Positions 17,157 to 26,520 of a stretch of 64,000 bases of DNA are shown here, in pieces. The stretch covers positions 1 to 64,000 of the forward strand of contig CAZODO010000019.1 in the NCBI GenBank assembly GCA_964578605.1, given 5' to 3'. A program made the translations under genes and the position numbers. The notes beneath the pieces were generated by a model. That model was not told where the DNA came from and did no database searches. It saw only the letters and a list, made by a program, of their open reading frames with translations. The stretch is from JAXMHN01 sp964578605. GTDB lineage: Bacteria; Verrucomicrobiota; Verrucomicrobiia; Limisphaerales; SIBE01. How positions within the stretch are numbered: the first letter of the stretch is position 1; every line of letters begins with the position of its first letter.

Positions 17157-18305
17157 ATGGTTTACTATTTGAGTCAAATCCTGCAGGAACGAGCTGCTGG
17201 AACCGATTGGGAGGAAGCCCTTTCGTTCCTCAGGGTTTTTCGGTACATCACTCTGAGAAGCGCCGGCGCCGCGATCACAGCTCTCCTGATTAGCTGGTGG
17301 TTTGGCCCGAAGGTGATCGCGTGGCTCAAGGCGTTGAACTTTGGCCAGAACTACAACGACAAAGCTGAGGAAGCCGGCGGGATGACCGCCCGTGTCTTGA
17401 GCAAGCGCGGAACCCCCACTATGGGCGGCGTCCTGATCGTGGTGGCAATGGACATCTCGGCGCTGCTCTGGGCGCAATGGAATGAGTTGGTGATCCTCAC
17501 TTTGCTCTCCCTGGTTCTGCTTGCCGGGTTGGGCTTCTACGACGATTACGCCAAAGTCACCAGGCAGAGCAATCGCGGCGCCAAGTCGCACATCAAACTC
17601 TGCGTCCAAACAGCGCTCGCCTTGTTCATCGGCCTTTACCTATGGCGCTTGCCCTCCACCAGCAGCCTGATCAGCGAAGTGATGGTGCCCTTTCGCAAGT
17701 CACCCCTCCTCACGGGAGCGGCGGGAGTGGGGCTGGCGCTGACCGTCCTCACGATCGTGGGCAGCTCCAACGCCGTGAACCTCACGGACGGTTTGGATGG
17801 TCTCGCGATTGGATGCACGCTTATTGTGACGGTTGTCTTCCTTGTCCTGACTTACATCGCGGGGCATAACCGCTTTGCTGCCTACCTGCAGGTGCCTTAC
17901 GTGGTTGGCGCGGGCGAACTCACCGTCTTCTGCGCGGCGATGATGGGCGCTGGCCTCGGATTCCTCTGGTACAACTGCCACCCGGCCGCCGTGTTCATGG
18001 GGGATACCGGTTCCCTTGCACTGGGAGGCGCTCTGGGCATCATGGCCGTCCTGATCCATCAGCCCTTGGTGCTTGTGATTGCTGGCGGCGTGTTTGTCGC
18101 CGAGGCTGGATCCGTGATCTGCCAGACAGCTTGGTTCAAGTATACGCGGCGCCGCTACGGGACAGGACGGCGGATCTTCCTCATGGCACCGCTGCACCAT
18201 CATTTTGAAAAGCGGGGCTGGTATGAATCCCAGGTGGTGACGCGCTTTTACATTCTTGGCGTGCTCTGCGCGGTAGTCGCCTTGAGCACGCTCAAACTAC
18301 GGTGA
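17157..18305 (+). CDS. mraY: Phospho-N-acetylmuramoyl-pentapeptide-transferase
   Basis: 382 residues from the ATG at 17157, which has GGAG six bases upstream and gives a normal N-terminus (MVYYLSQILQER); the frame is also open to a TTG at 17112. It is a polytopic membrane protein with about ten helices. Conserved MraY loops are visible: the GTPTMGGVLI region, the FYDDYAKV acidic pair, SSNAVNLTDGLDGLAIG, and MAPLHHHFEKRGWYE near the C-terminus. It transfers phospho-MurNAc-pentapeptide to undecaprenyl phosphate, making lipid I. Its stop overlaps the murD start. Confidence 0.95.
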   Translation: MVYYLSQILQERAAGTDWEEALSFLRVFRYITLRSAGAAITALLISWWFGPKVIAWLKALNFGQNYNDKAEEAGGMTARVLSKRGTPTMGGVLIVVAMDISALLWAQWNELVILTLLSLVLLAGLGFYDDYAKVTRQSNRGAKSHIKLCVQTALALFIGLYLWRLPSTSSLISEVMVPFRKSPLLTGAAGVGLALTVLTIVGSSNAVNLTDGLDGLAIGCTLIVTVVFLVLTYIAGHNRFAAYLQVPYVVGAGELTVFCAAMMGAGLGFLWYNCHPAAVFMGDTGSLALGGALGIMAVLIHQPLVLVIAGGVFVAEAGSVICQTAWFKYTRRRYGTGRRIFLMAPLHHHFEKRGWYESQVVTRFYILGVLCAVVALSTLKLR

Positions 18306-19735
18306 ACGGCAGCATGAGCCCTTTGTATGGTAGACGAGTTGTGGTGGTCGGCCTTGGCACGAGCGGCCTCGCTGCGGCCCGGCTCTTGCTGGACAAGGGT
18401 GCCGAGATCACGGCACTCGACGAGGCGGACTCCCCGGCCCTTCGGGGACGTGCTGCAGCGCTTCGCACCGCGGGCGCCCGCGTGGAACTCGAGGCAACGA
18501 GCCTTCCCGAGCAACCCTTTGATCTTGCGGTCCTGAGTCCCGGCGTGCCTCTTTCCTCCAGGTTAGCCGGCGAATTGGTGGCTCGGAAGATCCCGGCGCT
18601 GGGCGAACTGGAGCTTGGTTTTCAGCAGGCGGTCTGCCTCAACGTCGCGATCACAGGTACCAACGGGAAGACGACGACGACCGAGTTGGTGCACCGCGTT
18701 CTGACGCACTGCCAGCGCAAAACTGTCGCGGCTGGAAACATTGGGTTGCCCCTGTGCGCGGTGGTGAACGAGAGCCGGAATCTTGACGTCCTGACACTCG
18801 AAGTCAGCTCGTTCCAGTTGGAGACGATTCAGTTCTTCCGTCCGGCCGTTGCGATTCTCATGAATATCACGCCGGACCATCTGGACCGCTACCCCACCTT
18901 CCAGGATTACGTGCGAACGAAAGCCCAGATTTTCCGGAACCAACAACCGTTTGATTGGGCAGTGGTCCAGACCGAGGCGCTCGCCCGGATGCAGTCGCTC
19001 GGGCTCAAGATCCCTTCGAAGGTGATCACATTTAGCGCTGCAAATCGGGACGCGGATCTGTACCTGGATCGAGGTCTGCTCATCAGCCGGTTGCCTGGAT
19101 GGACAGGCTTGCTTTTGGACACGGACGAATGTCTCTTGCGCGGTCCCCACAACGCAGAGAATTTGATGGCAGCCTTGGCGGCGGGGCGAATTCTCCGGTT
19201 GCCGCTGAATGAAATGGTGGAAGCGCTCAAGAGCTACAAGCCTGCCGCCCACCGTTGCGAGCTTGTGGCGGAAATCCGGGGCGTCTCCTTCGTGAACGAT
19301 TCAAAGGCGACCAATGTGGACGCCGTCGCCAAGGCCTTGATGGCGGTTCGCGGAGCCGGGGGCGCGCAACCGAATGTCCTTCTGATCGCAGGCGGCAAGG
19401 ACAAAGGATTTGAGTATCACGACATTGGCCCGTTGCTGGCTCGCCGGGTCAAGCGGGCTTTTCTTTTGGGAGAGACTCGCGAGAAAATTCGGGCTGCCTG
19501 GACCCTATTCACGCCTTGCACGCTGGTCGATACATTGCCCGAAGCGGTGATCCAGGCGTCCGAGACGGCCAAGCCTGGAGATGTCGTTCTGCTTTCCCCC
19601 GCTTGTTCGAGTTTCGACTTGTTTCAAAACTATCAGCACCGAGGCGAGGTCTTTCGCCAGGCGGTGGCTGACTTGGCTCGCGGCAATGCAGGCGAAATGC
19701 GCTTCGCGAGCCCGAAAGGCGCTCCTCACCAATGA
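18302..19735 (+). CDS. murD: UDP-MurNAc-L-alanine:D-glutamate ligase
   Basis: 477 residues from a GTG that overlaps the mraY stop (GTGA overlap); an ATG at 18314 is the alternative start. Rossmann start RVVVVGLGTSGLAAA, P-loop ITGTNGKTTTTELV, the NITPDHLDRY motif and the C-terminal LLIAGGKDKGF and LLSPACSSFD motifs identify MurD. It adds D-glutamate to UDP-MurNAc-L-Ala in the cytoplasm. After it, the cluster has a 120-bp gap before the LysM gene. Confidence 0.94.
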   Translation: MNGSMSPLYGRRVVVVGLGTSGLAAARLLLDKGAEITALDEADSPALRGRAAALRTAGARVELEATSLPEQPFDLAVLSPGVPLSSRLAGELVARKIPALGELELGFQQAVCLNVAITGTNGKTTTTELVHRVLTHCQRKTVAAGNIGLPLCAVVNESRNLDVLTLEVSSFQLETIQFFRPAVAILMNITPDHLDRYPTFQDYVRTKAQIFRNQQPFDWAVVQTEALARMQSLGLKIPSKVITFSAANRDADLYLDRGLLISRLPGWTGLLLDTDECLLRGPHNAENLMAALAAGRILRLPLNEMVEALKSYKPAAHRCELVAEIRGVSFVNDSKATNVDAVAKALMAVRGAGGAQPNVLLIAGGKDKGFEYHDIGPLLARRVKRAFLLGETREKIRAAWTLFTPCTLVDTLPEAVIQASETAKPGDVVLLSPACSSFDLFQNYQHRGEVFRQAVADLARGNAGEMRFASPKGAPHQ

Positions 19736-19855
19736 ACATCCAAAGCGCGCCATCGAACCGATTTGTCCCGCCGAGCGTAGTGGGTCGGCGTGGAGAAGCC
19801 GTAGCCAATTCCAATCCCATTCAAACTGAACCGTCAACTTGACGAGCGCCAAACG

Positions 19856-20641
19856 ATGAACACTCCAAATCCACTCGTCCCGCAGGGGGCGCTTGAGAGG
19901 CAGGCCAAGGGCAGGTCTACTGTCCATATCGCGATCCTAACGATTGTATCCATTCACGCCGTTTTCTTTGCCGGCCTCCTTATGCAAGGATGCCGCCGCG
20001 ACGAGAACAAGACCGCCGCCCTGCAACCCGCAGAGGCGATCACCAACGAGAACACTCTCCCTCCACTCGAGAGTGATTATTACCCGCCCACCCAGGAGTC
20101 CGATCCACCATCGAGTCCGGTGCCTCAACCGACGCCTTTCGTCCAGCAACAGCCTGCGGAATCCATCCCGGCGGGGCTTCCTCAAGCCGTTCGCGAGCCG
20201 CCTGCGGAGGGCAAATCCTACACCATCGCAAAGGGCGACACTTTCACTGCCATTGCCAAAGCGAACGGCGTCAAACTGAATGCTCTGAAAAAGGCCAACC
20301 CGACGATCAACCCTTCCCGGCTTCGGCCAGGCACGACCATTCAGATTCCCGCCGCGACCTCCGCCAAGGGTTCGGAAGTGGCTTCGGCCGCCTCGACCAA
20401 GCCGATGGCCGCGGTTGCCAGCGGAAAGACCTACCGCGTCAAGCGAGGGGAGAACCTGGCCCGCATCGCCCGGAGGCACGGCGTCACCGTCTCGGCTATT
20501 CGCACGGCCAACAACCTTTCATCGGACGTGATTCGGGCCGGGCAGAAGCTCAAGATCCCGGACCGTTCCACGGGGGGGACCGAGTCGAATTACACCGCGG
20601 CTACCACACCGCAGGCATCGTCGGCGGCCTACGGGCACTGA
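19856..20641 (+). CDS. Membrane-anchored protein with two LysM domains
   Basis: 261 residues. A basic start is followed by a hydrophobic segment (about 22-44), then a Pro/Glu-rich linker and two LysM domains at about 121-165 (SYTIAKGDTFTAIAKANGV...) and 192-235 (TYRVKRGENLARIARRHGV...). LysM modules bind GlcNAc-containing glycans, most likely peptidoglycan here. A Cys at 46 after LLMQG could be a weak lipobox. Its place inside dcw, between murD and ftsW, suggests a role at the septum, perhaps in holding or localising division proteins. Standard dcw clusters do not carry it, and no enzymatic domain is visible. Confidence 0.82.
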   Translation: MNTPNPLVPQGALERQAKGRSTVHIAILTIVSIHAVFFAGLLMQGCRRDENKTAALQPAEAITNENTLPPLESDYYPPTQESDPPSSPVPQPTPFVQQQPAESIPAGLPQAVREPPAEGKSYTIAKGDTFTAIAKANGVKLNALKKANPTINPSRLRPGTTIQIPAATSAKGSEVASAASTKPMAAVASGKTYRVKRGENLARIARRHGVTVSAIRTANNLSSDVIRAGQKLKIPDRSTGGTESNYTAATTPQASSAAYGH

Positions 20642-20735
20642 CACTGGAATTCGTTTTCCAGACTCGAGGCTTCACGTGCAAGAGATTTTTGTGAGTTTGG
20701 CGCGCAGACAAAGAGGAACCGAACGCAATGGGTTT

Positions 20736-20760
20736 GGTGGGGCGGTTCGACTGCCCCACC
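20736..20760 (+). other. Strong hairpin inside the dcw operon
   Basis: Perfect 8-bp arms GGTGGGGC and GCCCCACC enclose a 9-nt loop, in the 195-bp gap between the LysM gene and ftsW. No T-run follows, so it is not a classical intrinsic terminator. It could act in mRNA processing or as a partial attenuator. Confidence 0.4.
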
Positions 20761-20836
20761 GCCCGTTGCGCCCATGGACAGTCGCGGAGACCGTTCCGGG
20801 TCGGTCTTTTGCTGGCGCCGATTTCGAAAGGAGAGC

Positions 20837-21958
20837 ATGAAAGCGGCCACCACTCTTTTGGTCTTCTGCGTGGGAGCGCTATTGTCACTGGGAGTCGTGA
20901 TGCTTTACAGCGCCGGGCTTCTCAAGGGAGGTGCCTATTACGCGCAGATGCAGTTGATCTGGGCGGCTGCCGGGGTGATCTTGGCGATTGCGGTGGCAGG
21001 TGTCGACTACCGGTGGTTCAAGAAAGGCGCTTGGTTCCTGCTGGCCGTGGCGATTGTCCTGCTGGTGTTGGTCCTGTTTGAGCCCAAGGTTAAAGGCGCC
21101 CGCCGCTGGTTCGATTTCGATTTCGTCAAGTTCCAGCCGTCAGAGTTGGCGAAGCTGGCTTTGATTATCGCCTTAGCCCGCTACGGAGACCGTTATCGGC
21201 GCTACATGCCGGAATTTGGCAAGGGCCTCGTGATACCGGGGTTGATGATCGCAGCTGTTCTCGGCCTGATCTTCATCGAACCCGACCGTGGGGCAACGGT
21301 GCTTTTGGGGACCGTCGCCGTGATTATGCTTTTGCTCGCAGGCACAAAGTTGCGTTTCATCATCGCCCCGTTGCTTCTCGGGGTGGGCTGCATGGCTTTT
21401 TCGATCTGGAACGATCCGGTTCGGTGGAGGCGCATTGAGACTTGGATGAATTTGAGCAGCAACAAGGATGACGCGGGATTCCAGGTGTGGCGTTCGATTG
21501 TTGGCATTGGCAGCGGTGGCATTGATGGAGTCGGTCTAGGGAACGGCCGGGAGAAGGCCTACGTTCCCGACCATCATACCGATTTCATTTTTTCGATTGT
21601 CGGAGAGGAACTTGGCCTGATCGCCACCCTCGCGACCATTGTGGCCTTCGTGGTGCTTGTCTGGTGTGGACTCACCATTTCCCGTCGTGCACGGGACACG
21701 TTCGGGTTTTTGTTGGGCAGCGGGATCACCTTCTTGATCGGTCTGCAGGCTTTGATCAACATCGGCGTGGTGACGGGGGCGTTCCCCGCCAAGGGTTTGC
21801 CCCTGCCGTTTATCAGCTATGGCGGCTCGAACTTGCTGTTGATGCTTGGATCCATCGGCCTTCTCCTGAGCATTGCCCGCTACGCCCGGGATACCCCGGA
21901 GGAGCTTCCTGAAACCAATCGCCTCCCTGAACTCGCCGCGGTCCAACTCAGTTCATGA
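20837..21958 (+). CDS. ftsW: Lipid II polymerase / division protein FtsW
   Basis: 373 residues from the ATG at 20837, which has AAAGGAGAG just upstream; the frame is open to 20774 but without a better site. It is a SEDS-family polytopic membrane protein with about ten helices: KFQPSELAKLALIIALARY, FIEPDRGATVLL, GLGNGREKAYVPDHHTDFIFSIVGEE and LPFISYGGSNLL are family signatures. FtsW polymerises lipid II at the septum with FtsI. Its TGA overlaps the murG ATG by four bases. Confidence 0.94.
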   Translation: MKAATTLLVFCVGALLSLGVVMLYSAGLLKGGAYYAQMQLIWAAAGVILAIAVAGVDYRWFKKGAWFLLAVAIVLLVLVLFEPKVKGARRWFDFDFVKFQPSELAKLALIIALARYGDRYRRYMPEFGKGLVIPGLMIAAVLGLIFIEPDRGATVLLGTVAVIMLLLAGTKLRFIIAPLLLGVGCMAFSIWNDPVRWRRIETWMNLSSNKDDAGFQVWRSIVGIGSGGIDGVGLGNGREKAYVPDHHTDFIFSIVGEELGLIATLATIVAFVVLVWCGLTISRRARDTFGFLLGSGITFLIGLQALINIGVVTGAFPAKGLPLPFISYGGSNLLLMLGSIGLLLSIARYARDTPEELPETNRLPELAAVQLSS

Positions 21959-23175
21959 CGAAACCCTCCTCTACCCCTCTCATTGCGATTGCGTGCGGTG
22001 GCACAGGGGGTCACCTTTTCCCAGGGTTGGCCGCAGCCGAAGCGCTCCAGGGTTGGGGTTGCGACATCGCGTTGCTTGTTTCCAAGAAGGAAGTGGACCA
22101 GGAGGCGGTGAAATCCGCCGTCGACATGCAGGTCCTTCCTCTGCCCGCCGTGGCGCTGCAAAATCGCAAGCTGGGGACCTTTCTCAAAGGCTGCTGGCAA
22201 TCGTATGGGATCTGCACGAAAGCGTTCCGGGACCGCCCCCCTCGCGCGGTCCTGGCGATGGGCGGGTTTACAAGTGCTCCCCCGATCGTGGCGGGCAAGC
22301 GAACCGGGGCGGCAACCTTTCTGCACGAATCCAATGCCGTTCCAGGCCGGGCCAACCGCTGGCTTTCGCCTTGGGTGGACGGAGTCTTTGCCGGGTTCGA
22401 GAGCGCGGGTAACCGCTTGTATCACCAGTCGATTCGGGTGGTTGGCACGCCCGTGCGCTCGCAATTCAAGCCTTCCGATCCCAAGCCTTCCCGGATGGCC
22501 GTCGGTCTTCAACCGGACCGGCCGGTCCTCCTGGTGATGGGCGGTAGCCAGGGCGCCAGCGGGATCAACCACCTGATGATCGGCGCCATCCCGGTCCTGG
22601 CCGCCAAGGCGCCCGATCTCCAATTCCTGCACCTGACCGGCTCCGAGGAGCGGCAAAAGCTCCAGGCCACCTATGCGGCTTACCATCGGCGTGCCGTGAT
22701 CCGCCCGTTTCTCACCGAGATGGAGCTGGCTCTGGGTGCGGCGACCGTGGTTGTGAATCGTGCTGGCGCCTCTTCCCTGGCGGAGTTGGCGGCAATGCAG
22801 GTTCCCGCAGTGCTCATTCCTTACCCGCACGCCACTGACAATCACCAGTTCCACAACGCACGGGCGTATGTGGACAGCGGCGCCGCGCAAATGCTCGAGC
22901 AGTATGTGACGACCCCGGAGATGCTGGCCGACACGATTCTGCAACTGCTCGTGGACGGCACCGTCCGTGCCAAGATGTGCGCGGCTCAGAAGCGGTGGCA
23001 CCATCCCAGTGCGGCCGAAGATATCGCGAGCCATATCTGCCGTGAAATCGGTGTCTGCAAGCCGGCGTCCGTCGCCCCGGGCTCCTTCCAGCGCGCTTCG
23101 GTGGAAGGGCTTCGCAAGCCGTTCGGCGAAGGGAAATTCAAGCTTTCAACCCCCGGGATTCAGCTCGAGCGATGA
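21955..23175 (+). CDS. murG: UDP-GlcNAc:undecaprenyl-PP-MurNAc-pentapeptide GlcNAc transferase
   Basis: 406 residues, with an extra C-terminal tail of about 30 residues compared with E. coli MurG. GT28 motifs: GGTGGHLFPGLAAAEAL at the N-terminus, LHESNAVPGRANRWLS, VMGGSQGASGINHL, and the UDP-GlcNAc loop region VVNRAGASSLAELAAMQVPAVLIP. The enzyme converts lipid I to lipid II at the inner membrane face. It overlaps both ftsW (upstream) and the murC-murB fusion (downstream) by ATGA, indicating tight translational coupling. Confidence 0.94.
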   Translation: MTKPSSTPLIAIACGGTGGHLFPGLAAAEALQGWGCDIALLVSKKEVDQEAVKSAVDMQVLPLPAVALQNRKLGTFLKGCWQSYGICTKAFRDRPPRAVLAMGGFTSAPPIVAGKRTGAATFLHESNAVPGRANRWLSPWVDGVFAGFESAGNRLYHQSIRVVGTPVRSQFKPSDPKPSRMAVGLQPDRPVLLVMGGSQGASGINHLMIGAIPVLAAKAPDLQFLHLTGSEERQKLQATYAAYHRRAVIRPFLTEMELALGAATVVVNRAGASSLAELAAMQVPAVLIPYPHATDNHQFHNARAYVDSGAAQMLEQYVTTPEMLADTILQLLVDGTVRAKMCAAQKRWHHPSAAEDIASHICREIGVCKPASVAPGSFQRASVEGLRKPFGEGKFKLSTPGIQLER

Positions 23176-25607
23176 ACGCACTCAACCCGGATCAAGTCGA
23201 TAGCCTCCTGCGCACCGCGGGTCCAGGTGCCAAGGTGCACCTTGTCGGTGCGGGAGGTTGCGGCATGAGTGGCCTCGGGCATCTGTTGCTCGACCTCGGC
23301 TGCGAAGTCACCGGCTCCGATCTGCTGGTCAACGAAGAGGTGCGCCAACTGCAAGCGCGTGGCGCGCGTATTTCTCCCCGGCACGCAGCCGGCCACCTCG
23401 AACCCGGGACTGTGCTGGTGGTTTATACGTCCGCGGTCCATGATGACAACCCGGAGCTTCAAGCTGCCCGGGCGCTGGGCATTCCTTCGGTTTGCAGGGC
23501 CTTTCTGCTGGCGGCTCTGTTGCATCGGCAGCGCGGAATCTGCGTGGCGGGCATGCATGGAAAGACGACCACAAGCGCCTGGCTAGCCTTCGCCTTGCAG
23601 GAACTGGAGGCGCGCCCCAGCTACGCCATCGGAGCGCTTGTCCCTCAATTGGTGCCGCACGCCCGCATGTCTTTGGACGAGGCTCACTGTCAGCGCGCGC
23701 CTCGCCATCCGTGCTTCGTGATCGAAGCGGACGAGAGCGACGGCACACTCGGGCAATTCCGGCCCGAGCACGCGATCGTTCTGAATGTCGATGCCGACCA
23801 CCTGGATCATTTTGCCGGCCTCGACGCTATCCTTGAGGAGTTTCGTTTCTTTGGCGACCAGACCACCGGTTCGCTGATTTTTTGCGCAGACGATCCCCGG
23901 CTCGCGGAGCTGTATGCGCGCAATCCGCGCGCTATCTCCTACGGGCGCCATCCGCTGGCGGTTTACCGGGTGGAAATGAGCGTTCCGGAGACTTCCTGTG
24001 AGCCGGGGGCGTCCCCTCGATTGTGCTTTGAGGTTTGGCACAAGGGCGAACGCCTGGGCGTATTTCAGACCGCGCTATTGGGTGAACAGAACGTTTCGAA
24101 CGCCACGGCGGTGATTGCCTTGCTCCATCAGCTTGGGTACCAGCCAAGTGCGATCGCATCGGTGGTCGCCCGGTTTCGCGGGGCGGCGCGCCGGCAGCAA
24201 GAGCTTTTCCGGGATGCCCGGTGCCGCTTGTTCGAAGATTACGGGCATCACCCCAACGAGATTCGAGCGACGTTGCGCGCCCTCAAATCCAGCGGGGCCA
24301 AGCGGCTTCTGGTCGCTTTTCAACCGCACCGGTTCACGCGTACCCAGCACCTTTGGAAGGAATTCGCGACCTGTTTTGCGGACGCGGATCGGCTCTGGCT
24401 GGCGGAAATTTATCCCGCGAGCGAAGCCGAAATTCCGGGCATCAACAGCGGCTTCCTGGCCGCCGCAATCCGCGCGGCGGGACATCCCGTGGAGGGCGTT
24501 TTTGATTTCGCCCATCTGGAGGAGGCCCTTCGGGCGGCGATCGAGCCGGGCGATGTGATTCTCTTCCTTGGGGCCGGTGACATTACCCGCGCGGCCCATT
24601 CGATGGCCGACCGCCTGAAATCCTCTCTGCCCGCTGCGGCGGAACCGGAGCCCCTTCTGCCCGGAATGACCTGGACCTGCAACGAGAGCCCCGCCATGAA
24701 CTCGGAACTTCATGCCCAACTTGCTCAACGTTTGTGCCCGGAGACGGTCCTTCGCCGCGACGAGCCCTTGGCCAGGCGAACCACCCTCCGGGTCGGCGGC
24801 ACGGCCGATCTCTATGTGGAACCGGCTTCCGAAGAGGATCTGGCCACGCTCCTGCGCTTTTGTTGCAGCGCGTCCGTGCCGGTGTTCGTTCTGGGTCGCG
24901 GTTCGAATGTCTTGATTCGTGACGGCGGCATCCGGGGCGTCGTGCTTAGCCTGGCGCATCGTCATTTCAGCGGAATCCGTGTTTCGGGGGAAACGCTGTC
25001 TTGCGGGGCAGGCGCGCGTCTCAAGGCGGTCGTTGCGGAGGCGCGGCGCCATGGGGTGGGCGGACTGGAGTTTCTCGAGGGCATCCCCGGAACCGTCGGA
25101 GGCGCCATGCGGATGAACGCCGGCGCCATGGGTTCCTGGTTGTTCGATGTCATTCAGACGATTTCTTTTATGGACGAGGGCGGCGTGATTCAGGAACGGG
25201 CGGCCAGCGAAGTGAATGTCGAGTATCGCGGCTGTCCGTTGCTTAGAGATCACATTGCTTTGCGGGCGGTTTTGAAGGGCCAGGCTGCTTCCCAGGAGTC
25301 CATTCGCGCGCGACTGGAATCGTTCAGCCGGATTCGTTGGGACTCTCAGCCGAGCCAGCCAAGTGCCGGCTGCATCTTTAAGAACCCCACGACCATTCCC
25401 GCGGGGAAGCTGATCGACGAGTTGGGACTCAAGGGCACCCGCGTGGGCGGCGCCTCCGTCTCCGACGTCCACGCCAATTTCATCGTCAATGACGGGACCG
25501 CCACCGCTCGTGACGTGCTCAGCTTGATCGACATCATCAAAGCGCGCGCCCAGTCCGCTCGCGGCATCGCGCTCGAAACCGAGGTTCAGATTCTGGGAGA
25601 AGGATGA
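23172..25607 (+). CDS. murC-murB: Fused UDP-MurNAc:L-alanine ligase (MurC) and UDP-enolpyruvyl-GlcNAc reductase (MurB)
   Basis: 811 residues in one uninterrupted frame. Residues about 20-490 are MurC (HLVGAGGCGMSGLGHLLL; P-loop GMHGKTTTSAWL at 127-138; EADESDGTL; EDYGHHPNEI). Residues about 509-811 are MurB (TTLRVGGTADLYVEP; GRGSNVLIRDGG; GIPGTVGGAMRMNAGAMG). A Met at 509 (24696) begins the MurB part but no ribosome-binding site is obvious there. In MurB the catalytic Ser of GSxFKNP is Cys here (SAGCIFKNP). The two enzymes act one after the other: MurB makes UDP-MurNAc and MurC adds L-Ala, so the fusion joins successive steps. Confidence 0.93.
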   Translation: MNALNPDQVDSLLRTAGPGAKVHLVGAGGCGMSGLGHLLLDLGCEVTGSDLLVNEEVRQLQARGARISPRHAAGHLEPGTVLVVYTSAVHDDNPELQAARALGIPSVCRAFLLAALLHRQRGICVAGMHGKTTTSAWLAFALQELEARPSYAIGALVPQLVPHARMSLDEAHCQRAPRHPCFVIEADESDGTLGQFRPEHAIVLNVDADHLDHFAGLDAILEEFRFFGDQTTGSLIFCADDPRLAELYARNPRAISYGRHPLAVYRVEMSVPETSCEPGASPRLCFEVWHKGERLGVFQTALLGEQNVSNATAVIALLHQLGYQPSAIASVVARFRGAARRQQELFRDARCRLFEDYGHHPNEIRATLRALKSSGAKRLLVAFQPHRFTRTQHLWKEFATCFADADRLWLAEIYPASEAEIPGINSGFLAAAIRAAGHPVEGVFDFAHLEEALRAAIEPGDVILFLGAGDITRAAHSMADRLKSSLPAAAEPEPLLPGMTWTCNESPAMNSELHAQLAQRLCPETVLRRDEPLARRTTLRVGGTADLYVEPASEEDLATLLRFCCSASVPVFVLGRGSNVLIRDGGIRGVVLSLAHRHFSGIRVSGETLSCGAGARLKAVVAEARRHGVGGLEFLEGIPGTVGGAMRMNAGAMGSWLFDVIQTISFMDEGGVIQERAASEVNVEYRGCPLLRDHIALRAVLKGQAASQESIRARLESFSRIRWDSQPSQPSAGCIFKNPTTIPAGKLIDELGLKGTRVGGASVSDVHANFIVNDGTATARDVLSLIDIIKARAQSARGIALETEVQILGEG

Positions 25608-26518
25608 GCGCGCCTGTTCCCCTCACGATCAGTGTTCTCTTGGGCGGACCTTCCGCCGAGCGCGAAGTGTCGCTCAAGAGCGGGGTGGCCGTGGCCCGGG
25701 CTCTGCGCTCGCTGGGTCATCGCGTGCACGAGATCGATCCGCGTCCGGGCGCACTCGTCCTTCCGGAGAGAACGGATGTGGCTTTCCTGGCCTTGCACGG
25801 GACGTACGGCGAAGACGGGACGGTGCAGCGCGAGCTTGAGGCGCTGCGAATCCCCTACACCGGTTGCGATGCCGAATCGAGCCGGATCGCTTTTGATAAA
25901 GTGCTCGCCAAGGAACGGTTTGTGGCCGCCGGCGTCCCCACCGCGCGCTTCGTGGTCGTCGCCGCACCTGACACGCCTTGGCCAGAGGGGTGGAACCCGC
26001 CGGTGGTCCTGAAACCCGCGCGCCAAGGCTCCAGTGTCGGCCTGGTCTTCCTTGATCGTGTTGGCGATTGGGCCCCGGGATTGGCCGAGGCATTCCGTCA
26101 CGACTCTGAGGTGCTGGTGGAAGCGAGGATTGCCGGCCGCGAGACGACCGTCGCCATTCTGGACGGCAAGCCTCTTCCCGTGGTCGAGGTCCGGCCCAAG
26201 CAAGGCGCCTACGATTACCAGAACAAATACACGGCGGGGCGCACCGAATACTTCTGTCCGGCGCCTTTCGATGCCGTCATCACCCAGCGCATCCAGGCCG
26301 CCGCGTTGAACGCGTTCCAGGCCGTGGGCTGCCGCGATTACGCGCGGGTGGACGTGATGGTCGACGCCTCGGGCGCTCCCTGGGTCCTGGAGGTCAATAC
26401 GCTGCCCGGCATGACGGAGACCAGTTTGCTTCCCAAAGCGGCCGCGGCAGCCGGCTTTTCGTATCCGGGTCTCTGCCAGGCCATGATCGATCTGGCGCTG
26501 CGCCGCACCCCCCTCTGA
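25604..26518 (+). CDS. ddl: D-alanine:D-alanine ligase
   Basis: 304 residues, the length of DdlB-type enzymes. ISVLLGGPSAEREVSLKSG at the N-terminus, the ATP-grasp strand PVVLKPARQGSSVGL, and the metal-binding C-terminal VLEVNTLPGMTETSLLPKAA identify Ddl. It makes D-Ala-D-Ala for MurF. The start overlaps the murC-murB stop by four bases and the stop is 2 bp before ftsQ. Confidence 0.95.
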   Translation: MSAPVPLTISVLLGGPSAEREVSLKSGVAVARALRSLGHRVHEIDPRPGALVLPERTDVAFLALHGTYGEDGTVQRELEALRIPYTGCDAESSRIAFDKVLAKERFVAAGVPTARFVVVAAPDTPWPEGWNPPVVLKPARQGSSVGLVFLDRVGDWAPGLAEAFRHDSEVLVEARIAGRETTVAILDGKPLPVVEVRPKQGAYDYQNKYTAGRTEYFCPAPFDAVITQRIQAAALNAFQAVGCRDYARVDVMVDASGAPWVLEVNTLPGMTETSLLPKAAAAAGFSYPGLCQAMIDLALRRTPL

Positions 26519-26520
26519 CG

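Noticed and set aside
20736..20760. tRNA fragment (contains GGTTCGA)
   Set aside because: No acceptor, D or anticodon stem can be built around it; it is a simple hairpin.
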